Shown piece by piece: positions 23,326-34,980 of a stretch of DNA of 64,000 bases; positions within the stretch are counted from its first letter, which is position 1; each line of letters begins with the position of its first letter. The DNA is from Ehretia macrophylla. Its lineage: Eukaryota; Streptophyta; Magnoliopsida; Boraginales; Ehretiaceae. The position numbers and the translations under genes are program-made. The DNA is taken from the NCBI GenBank assembly GCA_037974665.1, contig CM075769.1, positions 24,987,139 to 25,051,138 of the forward strand, in the 5' to 3' direction. The notes beneath the pieces were generated by a model. It made no database searches. It saw nothing but the letters and a program-made list of their open reading frames with translations, and was not told where the DNA came from.

Positions 23326-24757
23326 TTATGGTTGTTCTGTAATAACAACTGGTTTAAGATCTACAGTTCCTTCTGTTATAGGAATCTGTGTATGTTGAAA
23401 CGGAGGGTGCTCCGCATCAATAACTTTTGTGGAATTAGGTAAATTCCATTTTCTTGTTCTAGCAGTAAGAACATTAATGTTCATTGGTTTATTTCTATGT
23501 CTGAACCACATAAAAAATGGCACATTTAACCTAACAAGTTGCAAATACTGAAGCCATTGGCTTTTAAGATCTGCTAATTGTTCATTGTTATGGCTCTCAA
23601 AATACCATTCTCTAATCTGTTTATTTTCTTATGACATGAATTCATCTTTCAATCCTTGAACATCCCGTTCAAAGACTTCAGATAAAACATTGACGCCGAA
23701 GTCTGAGGCTGAAGGGTTGAAGTCAACAGACGATGTATCTGTTGGTTCAAATTCTGGATAGATCGGACGAGCAGTCTGATTCTCAATTCTGATTCCCATA
23801 GGAACAGTTTGAGTCTGAGTTCTGTTTGTTGAAAAAAGGTCAACAAAACCTGGAGTAGGGTTAGAAATACTGATCCTAGAAACACTAGAGACAGATCGGG
23901 ATAAAACTGATCCTCTATTTCCTCTATCTATTTTAATGGAAACAGTACCATCATCATACTGGATGATCTGTTCTATTCTGGAATTCTGGACGTTCTGATC
24001 CTGAACAATGGGTTTAGTGGCATTCTCAATATCCCACCTTTCTGGTAGTGAAACTTCGTTCCACACATAATGGTTCTGGGTATATTAATTATTGATCTAT
24101 TTCTGTCCATATTCCAAAGGATAGTTTCACCTTTAGGACAATGTCTGGTTATAGATCTAGGATTTAACCCTGTGGTCATTAATTTGTAATTAAGACGATA
24201 AATAACTTCATATGCATGTGTACCACAATCAACATAATAGTTATACGTCTTAATGTCTAACTGTAAAGCTTTCATGACATGTGGACATGTGGACATGTAA
24301 GCGATATGGTATGATCTGGAAAACAATTAAAGAAAATAGGTCCATTACAAAGACTCGTTTCTACTTAACCTAGTAGAGAATCATTGTATCTGAGTAACCT
24401 ACAATCTCTAAGAGCTAGATATACACTGGTATCTAGTCCTTCTCTGATTAAAGGCTTAAGTGCGACTTGCACATGGCCAATATGTAGAAACCTATAGCCG
24501 TTTCTAATGGCTTTATCTAAACTTTTCTGAGAGAAAAGTCTAATACTCTGTTGATCACTGGTTAGTGGCACTACTTTTTCCTTACACTTAATAGTAAGCA
24601 GAGATTTTAGGCCGATGAGACCCTTATGATAAATCTTTTTTATCTCAATCTTAGGAGGTTTCCAATTACTTAACTCTCCTACTGTCCATGTATGTTCTGT
24701 TTTTGCTATAGTATTATTATCTGGTCTTACTGAAGCATTACTGCTACTAGAAGCCAT
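23326..24757 (-). pseudogene. Movement protein region, copy C
   Basis: ATG at 24757, same N-terminus as copy A. The 30K signature is present but broken: TAA at 24365-24367 after SLLG, an 8-bp duplication near 24280-24295 (also in copy A), a two-base gain near 24064, TAA at 23629-23631 and TAA at 23326-23328. The frame after the second indel continues through the linker into the coat segment. Confidence 0.85.
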
Positions 24758-24958
24758 TTCAACTGTGTTACTAGTTCTGCCCTTACTATCTGCGAACCTA
24801 CTTACTATCTTCGAGCCAACGACGCCTACAAGGGAAACCTGGAGCCAACTGCCCTTCCTCGGGTCTTACTTACTCCCTCACCCTATCACGACCTATCGCG
24901 GCAAAGGTAAGTTGTAGATACAGGTAAGTTGGACAAAACTAATAACCTAGTTGCTCTG

Positions 24959-24970
24959 GCTCTGATACCA
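24959..24970 (-). other. Primer-binding site (tRNA-Met), copy C
   Basis: Plus strand gctctgatacca, an exact tRNA-Met site, about 200 bases upstream of the copy C ORF1 start. Confidence 0.9.
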
Positions 24971-25237
24971 TAAACTAACCAGGGAAGACAAGATAATCAA
25001 AGCCATAACAGAAAGCAGAATAAACTAGGATAATAGACAGATAAATAAATGAAACTCAAGCAAGATGAAGATAAAAGGAGACAAAGTCTCTTACTTGTTA
25101 TTAACTGTAAATGGAATGAGTGAGTGCCACACTGTTGGTTGTACAGGAGTACAATGTTCAAAAGTGATACCAAATTAAAATGAAAATTTAGAAGAGAAAG
25201 AAAATTCGGATCCTATGTTAATGAGACAGACTCTGTC

Positions 25238-25244
25238 TTATATA
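25238..25244 (-). promoter_or_regulatory. TATA box, copy C
   Basis: Plus-strand ttatata, same context as the other copies, with enhancer-like repeats to its right (about 25360-25460). Confidence 0.65.
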
Positions 25245-26041
25245 GGATATCGAATCTGAAAAGCAAAAGTGAAATTTAAAAAAGAAAAGTCAAAAGTAAC
25301 TTTTCCTAAAGTGAACAGTAAAAAGTGATTTTTACTATTCATGAATAGTGGTCGGCTTTTACTGTGATCGAATCTTGTTTTGTCGTGACTTGATGATCAT
25401 TTCTGCCTTTTACTGTGGCCGAAAGATTTCTTGTCGTGACGTGATAATTCTATCTTTTGACTGGATTACTTTCACTGTGACCGAAAGTAATATTGTCGTC
25501 TTGTGATAATGTTGTCTGAAAGTGGAATCTTGACTGTAGATTCATCTTCTTCATCGTCTCTGAATCTGACTGGTTCTGTGCTGAAGACATAGTGAACTTC
25601 TTAAGTCTGGATTATACTAACTAATGGTAGAATACATACAAGTACACTTGATCGAAGTGTATTTTCCACCAATACAAAGAAAATAAATAAACAAGTCTAT
25701 TTTCCCTATAATCTATCCTGTATCGTACCTAGTCTTACTATCTTCGAAGCCTTACTATCTTCGAAGCCTAACTATCTCTCACCAAATCGCCACATGGCCA
25801 ACACGGAGTCTTACGCCCTCTGCTCCTCAACGCCGTGACCTTACATGGGTTTTGAAATAGGTTTGCTAAAGGTAAGTTGGCTAAAGGTAAGTTGACTAAG
25901 CAAAATACAACATAAAATACAGGCTAGAAGATACACAAGTTTCTAAATTTCCTTTGGCTTTTTGGGAAAGCCACACCCATCAACGGACTTGAGATGTCTT
26001 TACCGGTTGCCGTTTGACCCGGACTAGCTGAAGTTTCATGG

Positions 26042-26043
<2 letters not shown>

Positions 26044-26122
<79 letters not shown>
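26044..26122. repeat. (TA)n tract at right edge of viral array
   Basis: About 78 bases of uninterrupted TA between viral 'catggaatt' and 'tgtatgtataatgatg'. It is far longer than the left tract (397-416). Together they mark the array as sitting within a TA microsatellite. Confidence 0.95.
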
Positions 26123-26129
<7 letters not shown>

Positions 26130-27260
26130 AATGATGATGTAATTTGTGAAATGCCACGTCATCGTCTTAGTTGTCAAAAAGGTGAATTGCAATTAATGAT
26201 TGGGCATTGACACGTGGCATGTGAAATCTATTGGATTGTCCATGTCATCAATCCTAGTCATTTGATTTTGAATTGAATGGATATTATTGAGTCTTGAATA
26301 AAGACAAAAGAATCATAGCCATTACTTTTTGATAATAGAACCTTTTTGCCAAGTGGCAAGAGAGAGAAACAAGTGTCCATTGGATTGTAATGATTACAAT
26401 CCAAGGTCATGCATGGCTTGATTAATTTAAACAAGAAAGATAAATAATATGATTGGCTCTTAATGCATGAAGGACATTTAAATATAATAGAGATTATATG
26501 ATGCACAAAAGTTGACAACTTTCTCTCTCTATCCACTACCATTTTCGGCCAACACTATAAGGAGAGAGAAGATTATATTCTTGTCATTCAATTGCAATCA
26601 TTCTAATCCTAGGATATGCATGGCTTCTCAAGACAAGGAAGCTATTATGATTGGGCAATCAAATATAATAGTTTATGCTAATAAAAGATGACATTCTCTT
26701 TTTCCCTTATGCTAATACTCACACGACACAAACAAGGCATAACAAGAGATCAACTTCTTCTTCTCTAAGTGTGGTTCTTGGCCATAGAGAGAAATAGAAG
26801 AGTTGGCTTTGTTTTTGTGTAGTAACCATTATACATTCAAAAGATATCTTGAAGAAAGACTAGCACTTTAACTCTTCAAGCTTGGGTTGAGCTTTGGATA
26901 CTTGGTGGACTACCTAGACCCTTCAAGTTAGAAGGAACATTCATAACATCAAAGTTCTTCAAAGCTATATCAACCTCGTGCCTACAAGAGGAATACCGAA
27001 TAACTATTACTCTTTCATTATATACAGTTGATATATAATGTATATGTATATCTAGTTTTGAACATCTTTGAATGTATGCATGTTGATCCTTTTCTTGAAC
27101 TTTGTAAAATTTTTGTTGTTGAACACATATGGTTCAGCTATGGCATTGTTGAATCCATGTATTATCTTCAAGATCTTGCTCATTATCTCATGATATACTT
27201 GATATGATCATATGCTATTGTTTTGCTTCTGTTGCTAGATGTAGATCTAAACCTCTTTCA
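26123..27260 (+). mobile_element. Copia-type LTR, right part
   Basis: Non-coding. Matches other Copia LTRs in the window: 'ttttcggcca' near 26543 with minus-strand 63850; 'ggatacttggtggactacctagaccc' near 26897 with minus-strand 63430-63480; 'tacaagaggaatac' near 26983 with 'caagaggta' at 58077 and, on the minus strand, 29990-30000. Together with 1-396 it reads as one LTR split by the viral array. The right end is not exact; the sequence gives way to minus-strand gag by about 27300. Confidence 0.65.
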
Positions 27261-27325
27261 ATACCTTTATTAGCAGCTACACTAGCTCGTTACTCCTTCA
27301 ACTGTTGAAGATACAAGGGACAGTT

Positions 27326-28108
27326 TCATTTCCAATGACCTTCTTGTTTGCAGTGGAAATAAGTACCCTTAGATACATTTTTCGTTCCCTTCTTCTTACC
27401 AACACCTCCTGTGGCCTTAGGGCTAGAGTTTTTCTTCTTGTTCTTCTTCTTCTTCTTTTTTAGCTTGGAGCCAGAAGATGAAGCAACAGTCAAGACGGAC
27501 TCTTTCCCTCTGCCACCCTTTAACTGCGACTGAGTAGTTTTTAACATGTTTAATAACTCAGACAGAGAACATTCAAATTTGTTCATGTTGAAGTTGATGA
27601 TAAACTGACTGAATGATGGTGCCAGAGACTGAAGGATCAAATCCGTCTGTAACTGACAATCCATCGTAAAGTCAAATGCCTCAAGTTCAGTGATCATCTT
27701 GAGGGTATGTTTATTAACATCAGCACCTTCATCCATACATGCGCGGAACAATTCCTTCGATATCTGATACCGTATAGTACAACCTTGTTCTCCATACAAC
27801 TCTTGCAAATTGAGAATCATACTCTTAGCATGAGACATCTTCGCATGCTGTCTTTGCAATTCGTTGCTCATGAAGGCCATGATATATGCTTTTGCACGCA
27901 TGTCATGTTCATGCCATAGATCAAATGTCACTTGCTCAGCTTCAGTAGCACCCTCTGGGAGGGCATGAGGAAGGGCGGTATCTAGAACATATTCTAGCTT
28001 TTCCATACTTAGAACAATTTTTAAATTTCAAAACCAATCGACGAAGTTGAGTTTGGTTAAGCAGTTAGAGTCTAAAATACGAGCTAATGGGTTTACAACA
28101 GAAGCCAT
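27326..28108 (-). pseudogene. Copia gag polyprotein, decayed
   Basis: ATG at 28108 starts MASVVNPLARILDS, typical of plant Copia Gag. A TGA at 28028-28030 interrupts it, and the same frame resumes (MEKLEYVLD at 28006). The body has the UBN2-type Gag fold features: Trp and Leu spacing around 'DLWHEHDMRAKAYIMAFMS' and 'ELEAFDFTMDCQLQTDLIL'. The C-terminal part has a lysine cluster and a CCHC knuckle start (HCKQEGHWK) broken by TGA at 27326-27328, just before its last Cys. Pol is not found to its left. The protein would form the virus-like particle of the retrotransposon. Confidence 0.85.
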
Positions 28109-29439
28109 TATATAAGTTGCAAGAAAATAAGTAATGCATAAAGTAAGATTGCAAGTAATGTAAACAAGTAATAAACTATTTAATCATGGACTTGAATTAA
28201 ATAGTACCTCCCACTAATTTTATCGAATCCTACACTCCCTAAATGAGAAACATGAATCTAATTAAAGACTCCTTAGTAGGATGACCAATGTTCTCTTAAG
28301 GATAATATATCTCAGTTTTCGTGCATTATTGAAATATCACTTTAAGAGTTAACAACCATTGTTATCTATATCACTATATAGGACTTGGTCCATTTAGCCC
28401 CTAAATCACTTCAATCTCAGCTTTCGAGGAATATTGATCTAGTGATCTAGTTAGATTAAGCCCACCATCTCAACATGAATGCGACAATTTGAATCCTATG
28501 ACCTTAACTTTAGTGCATTATTGGTCACATGATATTAGAGCATCAAAACATCTCTATGTTAACTAGGCATACATAAGACTTATTATGAACTACATCTTTC
28601 TACATTTGGGTTAGACAAGACATAATCATTTTAAGCCAATATAGTCCTAGGATGGTGGAGGCCTACGATAAACCTCTTTTTACCACTTTACAATCTAATA
28701 TTAGTTTGCACATAGGGAGCTTTTAGTTTGTAAAGATCTCGGTTATACATACAAGTCCATTTAAAAGCCAACATCACATATAAGCAATTAAACAAGCATA
28801 TATGCATCAATATAAAGCATGGAGGATCATGGACTTAGTCCTAGGAAACCAAGCCAAGAATATCTAAAACAAGCACATCAAGAATGCCTTCAATGGACTT
28901 GACTTCTTGATTTCACCAACACTTCAAAGGCCTCCAACTCCTTGGAAAACTTCAACTCATTTGCAAAACATCTTTGAAGATTACAACAAATTGTCTCACT
29001 ACAAAATGCTCTCTTGCAACAATAATAAAATGAGACTTATGCCTCATTTACAAGCCAATGAATGAAAGAATAGTTATTACAAAGCCATCAAATGAAATAC
29101 AACCATTCATCATCCAATAAGCTAAGTCCATGATCCAACCATTGATCACAATTCAACAAAGATTGAATATGCATCACATACAACCATTCAATATAAATTC
29201 ATAAAGCGTTGAACATACATCATATACATATATTCAAGAAAGCTAAATGAACACATAGCACATTCTCATGTAAGAATTCATTTACTTCAAACTTCATACT
29301 TTGAACCTTTAAACATCTCATGTTTAACAACTAAAGAAGATTATGAACATAAATTAAACTCATGGTTTTGCATAACATATCACATATATATGCATCACTA
29401 TGAATAATAAATGTTTATAATCAAAACAAGGCTCAAAAA
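28109..29439 (-). mobile_element. Copia leader or untranslated interior, unassigned
   Basis: AT-rich sequence between gag and the LTR-like region. No open frame of note, no convincing primer site on the minus strand. Probably the long 5' untranslated region of the minus-strand Copia element, possibly with other fragments. Confidence 0.35.
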
Positions 29440-29640
29440 CAGCTTCTCTGTTCAAGTCAGTTGAGTCAGTCGGTTGAGCCCCTCGACCGACTGCATTCGA
29501 CCATCTTGAGTTGTGGCAGTCGGTCGAGTAACTCGACCGACTTCCCTTGCCCGATTCATACAGAGAGAGTCGGTTGAGCCAGTCGGATGAGTCACCCGTC
29601 TGACTTAGCTCGACTGGCTCTCACACAAAAGCCATTTTTA
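29440..29640. repeat. GTCGGTCGAG palindromic repeat cluster
   Basis: Several imperfect copies of gtcggtcgag and its complement ctcgaccgac, including the near-perfect palindrome at 29520-29543. A related but weaker set (gtcggatgag) occurs at 59889-59950 in a minus-strand Copia-like LTR. The clusters are GC-richer than their surroundings. Confidence 0.7.
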
Positions 29641-29779
29641 GCAAAGTTCTTGGGTTTGATTTTGTTTTTGTCCACAATGAAACTAATCTAACATCATTTC
29701 TATTGGACAAAAATTTCATATCTTATATAAAGACAAATCAAACACTAACAACAAACATCAAATGTTCCGTTGCAAGTTT

Positions 29780-29940
29780 ATCTCATATATCCAAAAACTT
29801 CTTCGTGTTCAAAGCATAGAAACAAGCAAAGCTATGTATATCCATAAACCATATTCTTGATTTCATATGATTAACATAGTACAAGCATATATATATATAT
29901 ATACATATATATATATGTATACATATATATATATGTATAC

Positions 29941-29971
<31 letters not shown>

Positions 29972-31698
29972 AAGCAAAGAGATAAACAAGGTATACCTCT
30001 TGTAGATCTTAGCAAAGGAGATGAAGGATTCAAGTTCAAGCTTTGACAAAACCTCCCACAAGTGCAAAAGTCCTAGGTTGTCCACACAAGCTTGAATGTG
30101 TTCCCTTAACCACCCAAGAAGATGTGCTAGCCTACTTGGTGATATTGAATAAGCAAGAAGAAGAGTAGAGAGCAAAACAAACTTTTCCCTCTTCTTTTCT
30201 TATGCCTTGGTCGGAAATCACATAGTGTAGTGAGAGAATATGATATCTTGCATATTATATCTTGCTCCTGTATATTGTATATGCGTATGTAATGTATATT
30301 GTATAATATCTAGGAGACAAAGCTTAGTAGATTATGAGACACTTCACAAGAGCCACTCATCTTGTCTTGATTTAATCCTAGCCATTCAATCCACCAACCA
30401 AAAGTCAAGCTAGTGATGTGGAGCTCTCCTAGCCAAGCTTTTGGCATCTTACACTTTATGAGATTAATGTATATATATATATATACATTAATTCAATCTA
30501 ATCACCATTAGTTTAAATTAAGGAAATAACTTTTTGTAATTGCACTTTGGCCCCAACACTTATAATAATTATACAATCGGCCCATTACAAATTAACGGCC
30601 CACATTAACAACGCACGTCAACCAAATATAAGCTTATCCGAAACATATTCAATTACGCTTTATTGTGTGTGACTCTCTAGATCCACCGCCAAATAGCAAT
30701 AAGGGAACATTTAAACGACTTTAATATATTTCGAGAATATCTCCTCTATTCCCAAAATACCCTCACGTTCTAGAGTAACGTCTAGCAACATATCAAGACA
30801 ATTTATATAGCAATGAAGTCAAACAGGTGAATCTATTTATAGTCGCGAATTAACATACAGTCTAATCCTTCTATTAACATATCCCGATCGAACAAAGACC
30901 ATGAAACGATTAAGTCTATATACTCAATAACGATACAAACATTTAATAGGTGGAATAAGAGATGACATCCATGGAAACACTTTTCCATCTTTCATGCCCT
31001 GGCCAGGGACTTCCTTATTCTACAACTGAAATTAGATCACATAAGATATCGCCTCATGACGGAGGTTAATAGATCATTTCTCGACAATTATCTGTCAACC
31101 ACTATACCGAAAATAGAATATGCAAGTGGTCATATCTTATCTTAACAAATCGAAGACGAGTATTGTCCAAGTGCTAGTATTAAATTTTCGATATATGTTA
31201 CAGTCGTAATTTCTCAAGTCTAAGGATAACGTGTACATTCGCAACGAACAACGAGCTATTAATCCGAAATCATATAGCCTATTATTCTCGTCACATTCAA
31301 TGATCTATTCTGCTAATAATCATTCACATGATTGCTAATTGCATCATATGCTGTTATAGCTTATGCCTCACTATCTTTTATCATTAATATCCAATATCAA
31401 TCAAAGGTAACAATCCATGTGATAGTCCATAATACATTATTTTAGTCTCAGTCAAATAATCTAAGGACTATGAATAACTTTAGATATTCTTCCCAAATAA
31501 AAGGAATATGCCAAGATATTCTAAACAACTTTTAGAATATATTTCTTTCATGAAGATATCAGGGGACACATTCATATAATTGAAAGCGGCGAATATGGAT
31601 ATCATTAAAATGCCATTGATTGATAAAAACAAGTTTACATTAAAATACCCAAGATAGGTCATCAAACTACATAGCATTAGGGCATATTACTAGCAACT
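29780..31698 (-). mobile_element. Copia-type LTR, minus strand
   Basis: The minus-strand start near 31698 reads like the plus-strand Copia LTR start at 56188 ('atatgccctaatgctat'). The block 30500-30790 matches 57115-57600, and 29990-30180 contains the 'tacaagaggtatac' region shared with other copies. It contains TA runs at 29887-29971 and 30474-30490; the latter corresponds to the tract that holds the virus in the other copy. This LTR would be the 5' LTR of the element carrying gag at 28108. The left edge is approximate. Confidence 0.6.
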
Positions 31699-34469
31699 AT
31701 ACCTCCTGTAACATGTTAAAATGATGAATGAGTAACCAAGGTTACTCAGTGAGGGAGGAGATACCGTAAACCGGGGGTATTTTTGCAAATGATTTTGTGC
31801 AATGCAACAAAGACAAGAATCCATGTAATACATTATAGCAAGTTAACTGAATAATTATTAAACACATTTAAAAAAGGATACGGTTCAGCCTTTGCCTTCA
31901 ATCACGAACCACGAACCATGATCTTCAAGCAAATGCCGGCAAACCCCTTATCCTCCAATAGGGTACTCTGGATGTACCCCGATCCTACGACCCATTTCTC
32001 CCAAGGTAGGTCCGTATGCCCTAACGAGGTAAACCACGCCTCTAGGGTAGAGGAGTATGCCCCAGCGAGAAAAGAAATAGGTACCATGGTACCGACAGCC
32101 CGATACTGCCCGGAGTTTCTTGACACTACCATGTTCGAAAAGGTTACGCAAACCGATACGAATTCGAGATATCATGAGATAATTGCAAATAAACAAGAGA
32201 ATTCACAAGATAGCAAGTAAATAGTACATATAAACTTTATCAATTAAAACTAAATCATACAATCTAAAAGCAATAAAATAATCTAAGATGCACAAAATGA
32301 ATGAAAACTCCCTCACCTTTAATAAACCAAACATGTAGGAGTCTTGCCAAGAACCCCTCCAATTCAACTCCAAAGCATCAACACCTTCCAAATACCTTTC
32401 AAGACTACTACCTCAACACAACAATTCTATGCAACTTAAAGATAACTCAACCACATTATTCACATACATGTTAAAGAATCAAGCAAATGTATATATTCCA
32501 TGGCATTTAATTCCATAATAGTACTATCAATATAAACAAGATACAACATTTTTCGACAATGTACTATGCAAGCGAACTAACCTAACACTTTAACAATTAA
32601 TTATGCCAATGTCAAATTTAGCTATTATATAATTCAATTCTTAGCAATAGAAATTATATACAATTACTTATATAATTCATATTGTCACCTAGCCCAAGTA
32701 ATTACACAAGTAACTTTAAAACATTTCTTGAATCTTGCCAAGGACATTAACTACATTAACATTCAACAAGTTAAACTACCTAACTAATACAACTTCATTT
32801 ATATCACAAGGAATATCAAATTAAGCATTCAATCAAGACGACTGCACTTAACACTTAACATAATTCAAATATAAAACATAGCTTAAGAATCATGTTCACG
32901 CTTATTCACCCAATTTACAACAATGTAACATTCAAGCCAATTCATGAAACTTACCAAATAATTAAACATTCTAACTAAGCATTTTTAACTACTTAACTAA
33001 TCACATGAAGGCCTTACGCTAGCATTAGACTAACTTGTAGTTTACTTAATTAACAATCAAATGTAGCAACTAAAACAATCCACTAGCTAGACATGCAACA
33101 AGTTCAAGCAATTCACAAGAAACCCAACAAAATACTATACATATCTCTAACTTCTAAAGACTTCCACAACCAAATGAGCTATGAAATTGGAAAACCAACT
33201 TCACTATCCCCTCGTAGGTACATTCTGACCCTATTCTATGCTACGAAACCTCACTTCCTCAACAGAGCCTCGAAAGTCTACCAAGCACATTTGAACTATA
33301 GCTTTACTAACCGAACACCCAATCAACGCCATAAATACACCAAAAGTGCTTCCATGACCTCCCAAGGCAATGCCAACATTCAAACCGAGCAAATTCAACA
33401 CTTCGTCAAATCGTCCCCTTTACAATTCAAGACTAATTTCACAATTTTTCCAAAGTACAACCCAATTAAATCATACATTTAAACATTCTAACATTTCTAG
33501 CACCTAACCAAATCGAGAAAACACAATTCGAAACAAAAATCACAAGAAGGGTTTACTATTCATCATCTTCTCCAACTCATTTTTTTGCATTTCTAAACAT
33601 AAACTTTGCAATCTAACTATAAAACAATGTTCTATGATCTCAATGGAAGTTATTTCAAGCAAAGATTGACATGTATAAGCATTATATAACAAATCTAAGA
33701 ATTTTAACATAATGAAAAACTTATTGAAAAATGCATAAATAAGATGAAATCCCTCACTTGGCTTGAAGAAGAAAGGTGTTTGATGCCCTAACAATGATCC
33801 TTGATTGATTCCAAGCAAGATTGAAGATGAAAATGGAAGAAAAATGTTTTTTTTATTTTCTTCTTTGGCCTTCACGGTTTTGGCCCCTTTCTTTTGTTAT
33901 TTTTGCTCCTTTTTTTTTCTTTGTTTTGGTTATAAAGAAGACAAAAGGTCAATGGTCAAATAGGTCAAAGGGTCTTGGGTCAAATAGAAGCTAAATATAT
34001 CAAATACATAGCAATATGGATCAAGTAATTTAAGTGGAAAAGCTGTAAAATTTACTATTCATTTAAGCTCACTTACGAATTTTTTTCTATTGCTCCCGAT
34101 ATGCTATGCAAGCAAACTCAATGAATGTATGCATCTAAAATAGCAAGTATTAAGAGAAAAATATGGAATTCAGAAAAAGAACAGAAATTTTTCATGTTCC
34201 AAGCTTTGAGCTACTTTCTCAATTCGTTGAAAACAAAGTAAATAAAGTCAAAAAAAATGAAACCAAGTATTATAATTAATAAGTTAGCTAATATTCATTT
34301 TAAATAATTAATTTAACTATTATTTGAATATTTTGAAGTAATATGAAAATAATACTTAAAATGAGCAAATTAAGTAAAATAAACACATAATTATATGCTA
34401 GCATTTAAGATAACACTTAATTGAATGCAATTAGATGCTATTAATTATATGCAGGGTTCCGGGTATCAC
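31699..34469 (-). mobile_element. Long LTR, minus strand, 3' end missing
   Basis: Plus-strand right end 'gggttccgggtatcaca' at 34469 is an LTR start on the minus strand. It carries the superfamily core (31905-32150), an acceptor-like site (31706-31707), and donor-like sites (32315-32316 and 33756-33757). The end nearest the Copia LTR is cut off at about 31699, so its own target duplication cannot be checked. No coding capacity. Confidence 0.7.
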
Positions 34470-34980
34470 ATATAAAATGCAAAGTCAACAAAAATACTTA
34501 AGTCAAAGTTGTCAACATTTTAGTTTTTAGTTGTTTTTAGACTATTTTGCTTATATATATAAACTGCTATAAATACTATATTTAGTAGAGTTAATTTAGT
34601 TGACAATAATTTTTATATGCATACATATACATACAACTAGGGTATAAAATCAATTTTTGCAAAAGAAGACGTAAAATCCATTTAAATTCCTAATTCATTT
34701 CAGAATCAGTTCTTATCAAATATGGGTCTATTAATAATTGAGAACTAGGTTTTAAAACGTTTAAAAGACCAGTTTCAAAATTGTAGCGAATGTGTCTTAA
34801 AATACTATTCATAAAACTCAACGATAAAATTTTCAATGCAGATTTTTATGAAAATTTTATGAATGCTCACATAGCATGTAATAGAAGTTATAATCACATA
34901 ATTATCATATTTTAATTCATATAACATATAAACAAGTCAAAACACGTAATTTCACATAAAGAGAATTTTGGGGTTTCACA
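34470..34980 (-). mobile_element. LTR fragment related to the solo LTR at 2136
   Basis: On the minus strand it starts TGTGAAACCCC (34980) and follows 2136-2430 base by base with many matches, for example 'aaaattttat', 'gaatagt', 'ttgaaactggtctttt'. Only the first 500 bases remain. It replaces the 3' part of the neighbouring LTR (34981-36314). Confidence 0.7.

Larger units (their letters stand above)
20871..26043 (-). mobile_element. Endogenous pararetrovirus copy C, partial
   Basis: Minus-strand partial genome. Right to left: 3' region and upstream block (26043-25480), promoter (TATA 25238), primer site (24959), movement, coat, then protease, ending at 20871 where copy B begins. RT, RNase H and ORF2 are absent. 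The right end stops within 'catggaatt' and passes straight into the TA tract at 26044. Confidence 0.88.

Noticed and set aside
28530..28544. Plus-strand tgatattagagcatc resembling a Copia primer site
   Set aside because: It is on the opposite strand to the gag it would serve, has mismatches, and no LTR end adjoins it.
29440..29640. CRISPR-like array
   Set aside because: Repeats are short, palindromic and irregularly spaced, in plant retroelement DNA; no spacers of constant length.
29783..30175. Open frame of 130 codons on the minus strand
   Set aside because: Much of it is Tyr/Ile repeats translated from TA microsatellite inside an LTR.
33093..33482. 129-codon plus-strand frame and similar frames at 35214 and 38578
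   Set aside because: They lie in equivalent places of related minus-strand LTRs, are antisense to the LTR, have asparagine/threonine-rich low-complexity content and are not conserved in length.
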